Source: Bacteroidota bacterium (GTDB lineage: Bacteria; Bacteroidota; Ignavibacteria; Ignavibacteriales; Ignavibacteriaceae). From it: a DNA stretch of 64,000 nucleotides. The position numbers and the translations under genes were made by a program. The stretch lies in NCBI GenBank assembly GCA_021815405.1, contig JAKAGV010000016.1:62001-126000 (forward strand), read 5' to 3'. Under the pieces are notes generated by a model. That model did no database searches. It was given only the letters and a program-made list of their open reading frames with translations, and was not told the DNA's origin. Shown piece by piece: positions 1 to 8,951 of this stretch (position 1 is its first letter; each line of letters opens with the position of its first letter).

Positions 1-1
1 C

Positions 2-1654
2 CCTATTGCAGCAAGAGCTAAAAGTTTTCAGGATGCAGTTTCAAAAAAAGGAGTTCCTTGTTTTCCTATAAAGGATTGGCAGGCAGTAGTTGATGAAGGA
101 TGGGGAACAGCTGAAGATGCTGCAGGACCAGGTACATGGGATGGAGTTCCATTAAAATCTCCTTCCATACCCGGTTTAGCCGGAGAAGGACCTTTCAAAC
201 CCGAATGGGATTCACTTCTAAATTATGAAGCGCCGGACTGGTACCGGGATGCTAAGTTTGGTATATGGGCTCATTGGAGTCCGCAATGCGTCCCTGAAGA
301 CAGCGATTGGTACGCGCGTAATATGTACCAGCAAGGTCAGAGACAGTATGACTACCAGGTTAAACATTATGGTCATCCATCTAAGTTCGGTTATAAAGAT
401 CTCTGCGCTCAGTGGACTCTGCTGAACTGGGATCCGGAAGGTTTGATTGAACGTTACAAAAGAGCAGGAGCGAAATTATTTCTTGCCCTCGCAAATCATC
501 ATGATGGTTTTGATTCATGGAATTCCAAATATCATGAATGGAACGCAGTTAAGATAGGACCTAAGCGCGATGTAATTGGTGCATGGGCAGCCGCGGCGCG
601 GCAGCAAGGTCTTCACTTTGGAGTTACTGTTCACGCTGCACGGAATTGGTGGTGGTTCCAGGTCGCTCATCTATGCGATAAAACAGGAGCGCTTGCCGGT
701 GTACCTTATGATGGTCAGTTAACCAAGGCAATGGGCAAGGACCAATGGTGGGAAGGCTTTGAACCTCAAGAACTGTATGGACGAAAACACGGTATTAAAG
801 AGAATCCGGATGAGAAATATGTACGAAATTTTTATAATAGAGTACGCGACCTCATTGATCAGCATGACCCTGATTTGTTGTATTTTGACAACGGCGGACT
901 GCCGCTTGGCTGGGCTGGAATGAACATCGGCGCATATTTTTATAATCATAATCTTAAGACTCATAACGGAAAGCTTGAAGCAGTTTTAAACATTAAGCAG
1001 GTCCCGGATAAACATGCAAAGGCAGTGGTAGCTGATTATGAAAGAGGCGTAACTGAAAGCATAATGCCGCATGCATGGCAATCTGAAACATGCATCGGCG
1101 ACTGGCATTATAACAGGTGGCGGTATCTTAACCACAGTTACATGAAGCCAGAAGAAGTTATTCATTGGATGGTTGATGCCGTTAGTAAGAATGGAACTTT
1201 CATTTTGAACATTCCGGGTAAACCGGATGGAACAAATGATTCTGACGAAATTAAAATACTTGAACAGATCGGAAGTTGGATGCAGACAAACGGCGAGGCA
1301 ATCTATTCAACAAGACCATGGAAGACTTTCGGAGAAGGACCCCATTCGGTAAAGTCAGGCGCTTTTGCAGGCAATAGTACTGCTGTTCTTGATTCAAGCG
1401 ACATCAGGTTTACAAGCAGTAAAAACGGAAAGACTGTTTATGCGATAATTCTTGGCTGGGGGAAAGAAAGGACTTTCCAAGTAAAGAGCCTTGGTACTTC
1501 TTCGTCTTTAAATCCAGGTAAGGTTGAGAAAGTTGAGCTTCTCGGATGTGTGGACAAGCTTAATTGGAATCAGCGGTCTGAATTTTTATCGGTTGATAAA
1601 CCGTTAATTAAGCCATGCGATTTTGCGTACGCATTAAAAATCAGTTTGGCTTAA
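2..1654 (+). CDS. Alpha-L-fucosidase, GH29 (5' truncated by window edge)
   Basis: Releases terminal alpha-L-fucose from glycans such as fucosylated xyloglucan by a retaining mechanism. The frame is open from base 2, so the first ATG inside it (323) is internal: the upstream codons encode PDWYRDAKFGIWAHW, the GH29 N-terminal motif. Further family signatures are the NHHDGFDSW block, the KRDVIGAW block and LLYFDNGG, whose Asp is the expected nucleophile. A C-terminal beta-sandwich follows the barrel. The signal peptide, if any, lies left of the window. It is followed after about 160 bp by an esterase in the same direction. FucU and GH95 farther on support a fucose theme. Family assignment is firm; the substrate linkage is inferred. 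Confidence 0.93.
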   Translation, partial: PIAARAKSFQDAVSKKGVPCFPIKDWQAVVDEGWGTAEDAAGPGTWDGVPLKSPSIPGLAGEGPFKPEWDSLLNYEAPDWYRDAKFGIWAHWSPQCVPEDSDWYARNMYQQGQRQYDYQVKHYGHPSKFGYKDLCAQWTLLNWDPEGLIERYKRAGAKLFLALANHHDGFDSWNSKYHEWNAVKIGPKRDVIGAWAAAARQQGLHFGVTVHAARNWWWFQVAHLCDKTGALAGVPYDGQLTKAMGKDQWWEGFEPQELYGRKHGIKENPDEKYVRNFYNRVRDLIDQHDPDLLYFDNGGLPLGWAGMNIGAYFYNHNLKTHNGKLEAVLNIKQVPDKHAKAVVADYERGVTESIMPHAWQSETCIGDWHYNRWRYLNHSYMKPEEVIHWMVDAVSKNGTFILNIPGKPDGTNDSDEIKILEQIGSWMQTNGEAIYSTRPWKTFGEGPHSVKSGAFAGNSTAVLDSSDIRFTSSKNGKTVYAIILGWGKERTFQVKSLGTSSSLNPGKVEKVELLGCVDKLNWNQRSEFLSVDKPLIKPCDFAYALKISLA

Positions 1655-1739
1655 AAAACTTTAAAAGAATTAACGTCTCATGATAGACATCCTTTGGTTA
1701 ATGGAATTGTGGATAATGGAATTAATTCCACTACTCAAT

Positions 1740-1761
1740 AATTCCTCCAAAGGAATTTTTT
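1740..1761 (+). terminator. Weak hairpin plus T-run after GH29
   Basis: Stem AATTCCT (1740-1746) pairs with AGGAATT (1751-1757) across a CCAA loop and is followed by TTTT. It sits between the GH29 stop and the esterase start. The stem is short and AT-rich, so it may be only a partial terminator. A 14-bp palindrome TGGAATTAATTCCA lies just upstream. Confidence 0.4.
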
Positions 1762-1817
1762 GATATACAATTGAATAAAGTTTACAAAATGTAATTAGGA
1801 AATCATAGGATTAGGTT

Positions 1818-2720
1818 ATGATGAAAACAATAAAAATTATTTTTGCTTTTTTATTTGTCCTGTCATTTAATATGAATGCACAGGAAGTAATAAATTTATA
1901 TCCTGGCGCTATCCCAAATTCGAAGCCATCAGATATAAAAGAAACCGAAAGAATGGGAATGTATGCGGGAGTAACAAAACCGACATTAGAAATCTTTTTA
2001 CCGGAAAAAGAAAAAGCTACCGGTGTCGGAGTGGTTATTTGTCCAGGCGGCGGATATTCCGTTGTAGTCTATCAAGCTGAAGGAGTAAGAACAGCGGAAG
2101 AATTTGCAAAAGAAGGCGTTGCTGCTTTTGTTTTGAAATACAGGCTTCCCAGCGACTCAACAATGATTGATAAAGAAATCGGTCCTTTGCAGGATGCGCA
2201 GCAGGCAATTAAAGTTGTTAGAGAGAATGCTGCAAAGTGGGAAGTAGATACAAGCAAAGTCGGCATAATGGGATTTTCTGCCGGCGGACATGTCGCCTCA
2301 ACAGAAGCTACTCATTATCAAAAGGCGCTTATAGAAAATAAAGACAATATAAATTTGCGTCCTACTTTCCAAATACTGGTTTACCCGGTAATAAGCATGG
2401 AAGATAAACTTACGCATCTCGGTTCAAGAACAAATTTATTAGGCGAGAATCCATCGCAAAAAGAAAAGGATGAATTCTCAAGCGAACTGCATGTAGATGC
2501 AAATACGCCGCCGGCATATATAACACAAGCCGGGGACGATACTACTGTTGATGTTGATAACAGCATTGTTTATTATGAAGCATTGAGACATCATGGCGTT
2601 GCTGCAGAACTTCATTTATATCCGCATGGAGGTCACGGCTTTGTCTTAAGGTATAAACCTTCAGACTGGATGGCGCCAATATTCAAGTGGATGAGAAGCT
2701 CGGGATGGATTAAAAATTGA
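1818..2720 (+). CDS. Secreted alpha/beta-hydrolase, acetylxylan-esterase-like
   Basis: Probably de-esterifies (deacetylates) xylan or xylo-oligosaccharides. The 300-residue protein starts with a signal peptide ending near NMNAQ, followed by an alpha/beta-hydrolase fold. The oxyanion-hole motif is CPGGGYS. The nucleophile elbow is GFSAGG with Ser154. A late Asp in AGDDTT and a His in HGGHGF complete the triad. This is the esterase/lipase type often annotated as 'endo-xylanase B' in xylan loci. Two adjacent ATGs (1818, 1821) are possible, preceded by an AGGATTAGG purine stretch. The GH51 gene follows after 32 bp, so the two are likely co-transcribed. Exact ester specificity cannot be read from sequence. 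Confidence 0.85.
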   Translation: MMKTIKIIFAFLFVLSFNMNAQEVINLYPGAIPNSKPSDIKETERMGMYAGVTKPTLEIFLPEKEKATGVGVVICPGGGYSVVVYQAEGVRTAEEFAKEGVAAFVLKYRLPSDSTMIDKEIGPLQDAQQAIKVVRENAAKWEVDTSKVGIMGFSAGGHVASTEATHYQKALIENKDNINLRPTFQILVYPVISMEDKLTHLGSRTNLLGENPSQKEKDEFSSELHVDANTPPAYITQAGDDTTVDVDNSIVYYEALRHHGVAAELHLYPHGGHGFVLRYKPSDWMAPIFKWMRSSGWIKN

Positions 2721-2752
2721 AAAATAAAACCATAAAATACTAAGGAGTAATC

Positions 2753-4282
2753 ATGAAAAAATTGTTTTATACATTACTGTTTGTTTTTCCATTAACGTTG
2801 TTTGCTCAAACAGCGACAATTAAGATTGATGTTTCCAGAACTATTGGAAAAATTGATCCTAAAATTTACGGCGTATTTATGGAGCCAATCCATTTTAACG
2901 GAAGTAGAATGGGTTTACCTGATACTGTTAACTTCAATACAGTTTATGGAAATTTATATGATCCAACTTCGCCGTTAGCGGACAAAGACGGATTCAGAAA
3001 AGATTATATTGATGCAATGAGAGAATTAAAAATAGAAGACATGCGCTGGCCCGGTGGAAATTATGTTATGGGCTATAACTGGATGGACGGAATCGGACCA
3101 AAGGACAAGAGACCTGTCAGAATAAATTTAGCCTGGGGCGGAACTGATAATAATCATGTCGGCATCGATGAATGGGTTGAACTAAACAAGTCTATTGGAA
3201 GTGAAAATGTTCTTTGTGTAAATCTCGGCTTAGGTACGATAATGAATGCAGTCCGAGAGGTTGAATACTGCAACTATCCCAAAGGAACTTATTATTCTGA
3301 TCTGCGCGCTAAATACGGTCATCCAAAACCTTACGACATAAAATTATGGGACCTCGGAAACGAAGTGGACGGTGCGCCGTGGGAACTTGGTCATAAAGAT
3401 GCTAATGACTATGTAAAGATTGCAAGAGAAGCTGCAAAGGCTATGAGATCGGTAGACCACTCAATTGATTTTGTAGCTTCGGGTTCTTCATATTACGAAC
3501 CTACCGGACAATGGGTTGAATGGAACAGGAAAGTTCTAGAAGGGCTTGGCGACATGATAAGTTATATTTCAATTCATCGCTACTGGGAAAATTCTCCCAA
3601 CTATTATGATTTCATGGGACAGAGCGCCATGGACTTTGATGAAAAGATTAGAGTTACAGCCGATGAAATTGACGCGGTAAGAACGATGAAAGACTTTAAA
3701 AATCCGATCTATATTTCAGTTGATGAGTGGGGTTCTTTTGGAAGAGACTTTGAATCTGTACTGCCGATAGCGCAATGTTTAAATTCGTTTATTCGTCATG
3801 CTAATATTGTTAAGATGGCAAACTTTACAATGATGACATCACTGTTAAGCTCTGATAGAGAACATGGAACTTATAAATCACCATTGTTCTACACATATCA
3901 ACTTTTTTCAAACAATTGCCGCGGCAATTCAATTGACACTTACGTTAAATGCGATACCTTCAATACAGCAATGTATAAAGGCATTCCGTATCTTGATGTA
4001 ACATCAACTTATTCAAAAGAATCACACACTGCTTTTATCAACGTGGTAAATAGAAATGAAGATAAGGCAATCGAAGCGAATATTATAAGTGATGCGGGAA
4101 ATTTTACCGGCAAAGCTGAAGCATCAATACTTGACAGCAAGTCGATTACGGAACCATTTACTTACGACAAGCGCGAGGAATATAAACCTGTAGTGAAGGA
4201 AGTAAAAGTCGAAGGGAATAAAATTTCTTATTCATTTCCTGCACATTCGTTCGTTCAGATTAAAGTAAAGGTGAATGAGTAA
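2753..4282 (+). CDS. Alpha-L-arabinofuranosidase, GH51
   Basis: Removes alpha-L-arabinofuranosyl side chains from arabinoxylan or arabinan by a retaining mechanism. A signal peptide ends near LFAQ. The MRWPGGNY motif is characteristic of GH51. The acid/base is Glu204 in LGNEVDG and the nucleophile is Glu325 in VDEWGSFG. A C-terminal beta-sandwich ends in SFVQIKV. Length (509 aa) is normal for the family. A strong ribosome site AAGGAG precedes the ATG. It lies directly after the esterase and before a GH43 gene, a classic arabinoxylan side-chain set. The signal peptide implies periplasmic or surface location, whereas many GH51 enzymes are cytosolic. Confidence 0.95.
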   Translation: MKKLFYTLLFVFPLTLFAQTATIKIDVSRTIGKIDPKIYGVFMEPIHFNGSRMGLPDTVNFNTVYGNLYDPTSPLADKDGFRKDYIDAMRELKIEDMRWPGGNYVMGYNWMDGIGPKDKRPVRINLAWGGTDNNHVGIDEWVELNKSIGSENVLCVNLGLGTIMNAVREVEYCNYPKGTYYSDLRAKYGHPKPYDIKLWDLGNEVDGAPWELGHKDANDYVKIAREAAKAMRSVDHSIDFVASGSSYYEPTGQWVEWNRKVLEGLGDMISYISIHRYWENSPNYYDFMGQSAMDFDEKIRVTADEIDAVRTMKDFKNPIYISVDEWGSFGRDFESVLPIAQCLNSFIRHANIVKMANFTMMTSLLSSDREHGTYKSPLFYTYQLFSNNCRGNSIDTYVKCDTFNTAMYKGIPYLDVTSTYSKESHTAFINVVNRNEDKAIEANIISDAGNFTGKAEASILDSKSITEPFTYDKREEYKPVVKEVKVEGNKISYSFPAHSFVQIKVKVNE

Positions 4283-4319
4283 GTTGTTTAGATCAAGCAA
4301 TCTTCATTGTAGAAATGAA

Positions 4320-4418
4320 GAATTGGAATAATGGAGTATTGGAGTGACAGAAAAGAGATTCAAATTTCAGTCGACAGCTATTTCTACTTGGAGAATCAAC
4401 TCCATTACTCCAAAATTC
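4320..4418. repeat. Imperfect dyad built on TAATGGAGT
   Basis: The left arm (about 4320-4338, GAATTGGAATAATGGAGT) is roughly complementary to the right arm (about 4400-4418), both centred on TAATGGAGT. Related GGAGTAATGGAGTAAT text recurs at about 59133 and a looser version at 1699-1735. All three copies lie between genes. This looks like a small dispersed palindromic repeat family rather than a gene. Confidence 0.45.
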
Positions 4419-4445
4419 TAATGTCTAAGTTTTCGAGTTAATTAG

Positions 4446-6179
4446 ATGAAAGTTTTCATGAAAAAAATAATTATCTTATCATTGTTGGTACTTTTGTTTG
4501 CATCGTTAATGTCCTATTCACAATCAAATTATAAAAAAGGACAGACAACAATCTGCAATCCGGTAAATCTTAGTTACAGATTTTGTCTTGATAAACCGTC
4601 GCGGCGTGAGGCTGCAGATCCAACAATGGTTTTGTATAAGGGAGAATATTATTTGTTTGCTTCAAAGTCCGGAGGATACTTTCATTCCACTGATTTAATT
4701 CATTGGGATTTAATTACAACAGAAGATCTTCCGATAGAGGATTACGCGCCTACTGCATTAGTAATGAATGATACTTTATATTTTTTAGCTTCATCGGATA
4801 ATCCTAAAATTTATAAAACCGGCGATCCAAAGTCAGGTAAATGGCAGGTAGTTAATCCTGCGTTTCCGATTGGAATGATTGATCCGGATTTGTTTTTAGA
4901 TGACGACGGCAGATTGTATTTCTATTACGGCTGTTCAAATTCAAAACCGATTTATGGAGTTGAGTTAGACCCTAAAACTTTTAATCCGATTGGAAAGCCT
5001 AAAGCTCTCTTTAACAGCCACAAGGATATTTACGGCTGGGAACGTTCCGGAGATTATAACAACTTGCCGGACAATCCATGGATTGAAGGTTCATGGATGA
5101 CGAAGCATGACGGTAAATACTATTTGCAGTATGCTTGCCCAGGTACTCAATTTAAAAGCTATTGCGACGGTCTTTATGTTTCCGATAAACCACTTGGAGA
5201 TTATAAGCTTGCGCCAAACAATCCGTGCTCATCAAAGCCGGAAGGCTTTATTGCTGGCGCGGGGCATAGCAGCACATTCCAGGATATTTACGGCAACTAC
5301 TGGCATATCTCCACTATGACTATTTCAGTCAAGCACATGTTCGAAAGACGCCTCGGACTTTTCCCGATGTTCTTCGATAAGGATGGAGAGCTTTATGCAT
5401 ATACCGGCTTTGGCGATTTTCCTTTTAAAGTTCCTAAAAAGAAAATTTCAGGTCCGGAAGATTTAGCAACCGGTTGGATGCTGCTTTCATATAAAAAACC
5501 AGTTGAAGTTTCATCCGAGCTGCCAGATCATCCAAAAGATTTTGCTGTTGATGAAAATATCCGCGATTACTGGAGCGCAAAGACCGGCGATAAAGGCGAA
5601 TGGATTTCGATTGATTTGCAGAAGAAATGCACTGTGAAAGCTGTTCAAATTAATTTTGCTGAAAATGAAACACAAATATACGGGCGCAATCCTGATATCT
5701 ATTATCAATACCTTCTGAAATATTCCACAGACAATAAAACCTGGCATACACTGGTAGATAAAACTGAAAATAAAACAGACGTGCCGCATGATTATGTTGA
5801 GCTTCAGAAACCTGTAGAGGCGCGCTATATTAGACTAACCAACTACCATATTCCGGGAGGAACTTTTGCGGTTTCAGGTCTTCGTATCTTCGGAAACGGA
5901 GGTGGAACAGTCCCTTCAACAGTTGAAAATTTTATTGTTGACAGAATGAAAACCGATAGATGTATAGTAAATCTTAAATGGAAGAAGAACACGGATGCAG
6001 TCGGTTACAACATCCGCTACGGAACCGGGAAAGATAAATTATATCATAATTATGAAGTGCTTGGTTCAGATTCAATTACAATAAGAAGTTTGAATAGTTT
6101 GGAGAAATACTATTTTACTATTGATGCATTTAATGAAAACGGAATTAGAAAAGGAAGCAGAATAATTGAAGTGGAATGA
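4446..6179 (+). CDS. GH43 glycosidase with F5/8 type C and FN3 domains
   Basis: Probable beta-xylosidase or arabinofuranosidase of the inverting five-blade GH43 family. After a signal peptide (to about residue 25) the catalytic propeller spans about residues 45-335. Expected residues are Asp58 (general base, EAADPTM), Asp146 (pKa modulator, GMIDPDL) and Glu214 (acid, WIEGSWM). A discoidin-like F5/8 type C domain (about 360-490) and a fibronectin type III domain (about 495-577) follow and may bind glycan. The start could be 4446 or the in-frame ATG at 4458; the latter gives a more conventional MKK signal peptide. The linkage cleaved is not determinable by eye because GH43 is functionally broad. 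Confidence 0.9.
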   Translation: MKVFMKKIIILSLLVLLFASLMSYSQSNYKKGQTTICNPVNLSYRFCLDKPSRREAADPTMVLYKGEYYLFASKSGGYFHSTDLIHWDLITTEDLPIEDYAPTALVMNDTLYFLASSDNPKIYKTGDPKSGKWQVVNPAFPIGMIDPDLFLDDDGRLYFYYGCSNSKPIYGVELDPKTFNPIGKPKALFNSHKDIYGWERSGDYNNLPDNPWIEGSWMTKHDGKYYLQYACPGTQFKSYCDGLYVSDKPLGDYKLAPNNPCSSKPEGFIAGAGHSSTFQDIYGNYWHISTMTISVKHMFERRLGLFPMFFDKDGELYAYTGFGDFPFKVPKKKISGPEDLATGWMLLSYKKPVEVSSELPDHPKDFAVDENIRDYWSAKTGDKGEWISIDLQKKCTVKAVQINFAENETQIYGRNPDIYYQYLLKYSTDNKTWHTLVDKTENKTDVPHDYVELQKPVEARYIRLTNYHIPGGTFAVSGLRIFGNGGGTVPSTVENFIVDRMKTDRCIVNLKWKKNTDAVGYNIRYGTGKDKLYHNYEVLGSDSITIRSLNSLEKYYFTIDAFNENGIRKGSRIIEVE

Positions 6180-6243
6180 AAAATTACTTTGATGAAGAAA
6201 AATAATTTTTAATAAGTTTATAGGGAAAAGGAAATTTAATTTG

Positions 6244-8184
6244 ATGAAAATAAAATTACTGCTGCTAATTATAATGACATTTGCTGCCAGTGTTTTTTGC
6301 GCCAGCAGGTATTCTATAAAAAGTCCTGACAATAAAATCTCCGTCCACTTTTGGCTTACCTCAAAAGGAGAGCCGGTATATTCAGTAGCTTCTGAGGGAA
6401 CTACTATTCTGAAACAATCCAAGTTAGGAATTCTTAGAAGCGATGGAGATTTTACAAATGCTCTTGCACTCGATTCGGCTTCAAATGTAAACTTAGTTTC
6501 CGAGCATTATAAACTGCTGCATGGGAAAAGATTGGACTGCAGCTATACCGGCAATAAGTGTGTCTTTTATTTGAAGAATGCGGATTCGAAAAAAATGGAA
6601 ATCATTTTCCAGGTATCAAATGACGGCGTTGCTTTCCGATATTATTTTCCGGGGAAAAACGATACAACATTAGAAATCTATAAAGAGCTGAGCTCATTTC
6701 ATTTTGAACCATCTGCAAAAGCCTTCCTGCAGCCATGCGATGATGCGCGGATTGGATGGAGCTTTGCTTCGCCTTCGTATGAAAATTATTATCAAATGGA
6801 TATTCCGGTAGGAACGGTTTCGCCGAACCGGGCTGGTTGGGTAATGCCGGCGCTTTTTCATTCCGGGAAATTTTGGATTTGCATTACGGAGACTGCTCTG
6901 GATATCAACTACTGCGGGTCGCGTTTAAGCTGGCTTTCTCCCGGCGGTGATTATTCAATAGAATTTCCTGAGCCGCAGGAAACCAAATCCGGCGGACCGG
7001 TTTTGCCTGAATCGAAATTGCCATGGTTAACTCCGTGGCGTGTTATAGCTATTGCAAACAACCTCGGCGGTTTGGTAGAATCAACGTTGGAAACAGACTT
7101 AGCCGAACCTGCAAAGTATGATGTTTCCCAATGGCTGAAGCCCGGGATTGCTTCATGGAGCTGGATTATTTTAAAAGATGATTCTACAGTTTATAATGTT
7201 CAAAAAGAATATATTGACTTTGCTTCTTCAATGCACTGGAGATACTGCCTGATAGATGCTTTGTGGGATACCCAGATTGGATATGAAAAGATTAAAGAGC
7301 TTGCTGATTATGCGAAGACGAAAAATGTAGAAATTTTGTTGTGGTACAATTCGGCTGGGGACTGGAATACAACTCCGCAAACACCGCGCAGCAAGCTCCT
7401 TACTCACAAAGAGCGGATGGTTGAGTTTCAAAAATTAAAAGACATGGGCATTGCAGGTATTAAGGTTGATTTCTTCGGCGGCGACGGGCAGTCGATGATA
7501 AAATATTATATTGATATTCTTGAAGACGCCGCAAAGTTTAATCTTGCCGTAAACTTTCATGGCTGTACTTTCCCGCGAGGATGGTATAGAACATATCCCA
7601 ATCTGGTTAGCATGGAAGCAATACGGGGAGAAGAATATGTAACATTCGGACAGTATTTTGCGGATAACCAGCCTTCTCATTGCACGATGATTCCATTTGC
7701 AAGAAATCTTTTTGACCCGATGGATTTCACACCGGTAAACTTCTCAGGCATTCCAAACATAAAGCGCAGAACAACCGATGGCTTCGAAATAGCACTGTCC
7801 GTTATATTCACTTCTGGCATTGAGCATATTGCTGAAACACCATACGGAATGGCTGCCCAACCAGAATTTGTTCAGGAATATATGAGAACATTACAGGAGA
7901 GATGGGATGATGTGAAATTTATCGACGGCTATCCTGGTAAATTTGTTGTACTTGCAAGAAGAAGCGGAAGTACTTGGTACATTGCCGGCATCAACGGAGA
8001 AAATTCGGAACGAAATCTAAAATTAGATTTATCTTTTATAAATAAATCAGCCAAAGGCTTTTTAATTACTGATTCTGACAATTCAAAAGGATTTGTTAAG
8101 AGTAATGTAAACTTTTCATCTACTCTTGAAATTAGAATGCATCCTTACGGCGGGTTTGTAATTAAAACCCTATCAAACAATTAA
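6244..8184 (+). CDS. GH97 alpha-glycosidase
   Basis: GH97 enzymes cleave alpha-glucosides or alpha-galactosides. The N-terminal beta-super-sandwich (SPDNKISVHFWL onward) is followed by a TIM barrel with ASWSW, WYNSAGDW and the GIKVDFFGGDGQ strand, then a C-terminal sheet. Asp409 in KVDFF sits where retaining GH97 enzymes (B. thetaiotaomicron BtGH97b alpha-galactosidase type) carry the nucleophile; inverting SusB-type enzymes lack it. An alpha-galactosidase-like retaining activity is therefore favoured. ATG 6244 is chosen over a TTG at 6241. A signal peptide ends near VFCAS. It is the last large enzyme of the first gene run. Confidence 0.9.
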   Translation: MKIKLLLLIIMTFAASVFCASRYSIKSPDNKISVHFWLTSKGEPVYSVASEGTTILKQSKLGILRSDGDFTNALALDSASNVNLVSEHYKLLHGKRLDCSYTGNKCVFYLKNADSKKMEIIFQVSNDGVAFRYYFPGKNDTTLEIYKELSSFHFEPSAKAFLQPCDDARIGWSFASPSYENYYQMDIPVGTVSPNRAGWVMPALFHSGKFWICITETALDINYCGSRLSWLSPGGDYSIEFPEPQETKSGGPVLPESKLPWLTPWRVIAIANNLGGLVESTLETDLAEPAKYDVSQWLKPGIASWSWIILKDDSTVYNVQKEYIDFASSMHWRYCLIDALWDTQIGYEKIKELADYAKTKNVEILLWYNSAGDWNTTPQTPRSKLLTHKERMVEFQKLKDMGIAGIKVDFFGGDGQSMIKYYIDILEDAAKFNLAVNFHGCTFPRGWYRTYPNLVSMEAIRGEEYVTFGQYFADNQPSHCTMIPFARNLFDPMDFTPVNFSGIPNIKRRTTDGFEIALSVIFTSGIEHIAETPYGMAAQPEFVQEYMRTLQERWDDVKFIDGYPGKFVVLARRSGSTWYIAGINGENSERNLKLDLSFINKSAKGFLITDSDNSKGFVKSNVNFSSTLEIRMHPYGGFVIKTLSNN

Positions 8185-8253
8185 CTAAGAGAAAAGCTTA
8201 ATGAAAAATTCATCTAAAAAAAAAGTTATTCACAAATTATGAAAGGATTCGTC

Positions 8254-8628
8254 ATGAAACATTTGTTTTATTTTTGTCTAGTAATCTTCTTAGCAATAGG
8301 TATTGCTAATGCCCAAAGTATTGACGGGAAATGGAAAGGTGTAATGCAAGGTCCGAACGGAGCTTTTGACTTAACATTCAATTTTCATGTAACCGGAGAC
8401 AGCTTAACCGGCTCTGTTGAAAGTCAAATGGGAGAGACTCCTATCAGCAACGGAAAATATAATGATTCAACTTTTACATTCGATGTAAGCTTTAACGACA
8501 TGACCATTCATCATGAGTGCACTGTTACGAGCGATTCGACTATTTCAATGAAGGCTGAAGGAATGCAAGGAAATCCTATGGAGTTGATTCTGAATAGAGT
8601 GTCTGAATCGAAAGATGAATCTAAGTAA
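8254..8628 (+). CDS. Small secreted beta-rich protein, unknown function
   Basis: About 124 residues: a signal peptide (to about IANAQ) and a compact domain with alternating polar and hydrophobic strands, including DGKWKGVMQGPNG, the SLTGSV turn and SDSTISMKAEG. It resembles small beta-barrel or lipocalin-like 'extracellular' proteins in FCB genomes, but I do not recognise a named family. An upstream in-frame ATG at 8239 exists, but AAAGGA lies 7 nt before 8254, which supports the later start. It sits about 70 bp after GH97 and may be part of that transcript. The charged tail (SESKDESK) suggests a soluble protein. Confidence 0.6.
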   Translation: MKHLFYFCLVIFLAIGIANAQSIDGKWKGVMQGPNGAFDLTFNFHVTGDSLTGSVESQMGETPISNGKYNDSTFTFDVSFNDMTIHHECTVTSDSTISMKAEGMQGNPMELILNRVSESKDESK

Positions 8629-8951
8629 AAAATTTAATTGATATAAGAAAAGCTGCAGCAATGGAAAATCTAAAGAATCAAATTTCTATATATAAGCGCA
8701 GAGAAATTTACATGCGGCACTTTGTGAAAAGTGCAGAAATATTTTCCGCAGCAACACCAGAATTTTTATGAGGGAAATTGAAGATATGTCCTGGATTTAT
8801 AATTCTCTTCAATATTATTTTAAATTAAGAGAAAATCCGGTGTATGCATGGTTGTAATTGGGCTTATCTACAAAGCTGATATAGCAGCCGTACTTTATTT
8901 TAAGGAGGTTATGATATGTACAAATACTTTTATTTTTGGGAGGTGGCTTAA
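8629..8951 (+). other. Leader region upstream of LacI gene
   Basis: Holds no conventional gene. It contains a small hairpin (GCACTTT...AAAGTGC, about 8714-8731) and two tiny ORFs overlapping by ATGA: 36 codons at 8661-8771 and 29 codons at 8768-8857. Neither has a good ribosome site. The region ends with a short leader ORF listed separately. Confidence 0.4.
8916..8951 (+). CDS. Putative 11-residue aromatic leader peptide
   Basis: ATG 8916 lies 7 nt after a perfect AAGGAGG (8902-8908) and encodes MYKYFYFWEVA, then TAA. Six of the eleven residues are aromatic. The stop falls immediately before the LacI ATG at 8952, and that gene's own ribosome site GGGAGG (8938-8943) lies inside the leader. 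An alternative 14-codon ORF from 8911 ends in TGA overlapping the LacI ATG but is only 2 nt from the ribosome site. This arrangement suggests translational coupling or leader control. The peptide itself may be irrelevant. Confidence 0.3.
   Translation: MYKYFYFWEVA

Noticed and set aside
225-425. 66-codon + strand ORF near the left edge
   Set aside because: It overlaps the GH29 gene in another frame, where the GH29 frame is clearly coding from base 2.
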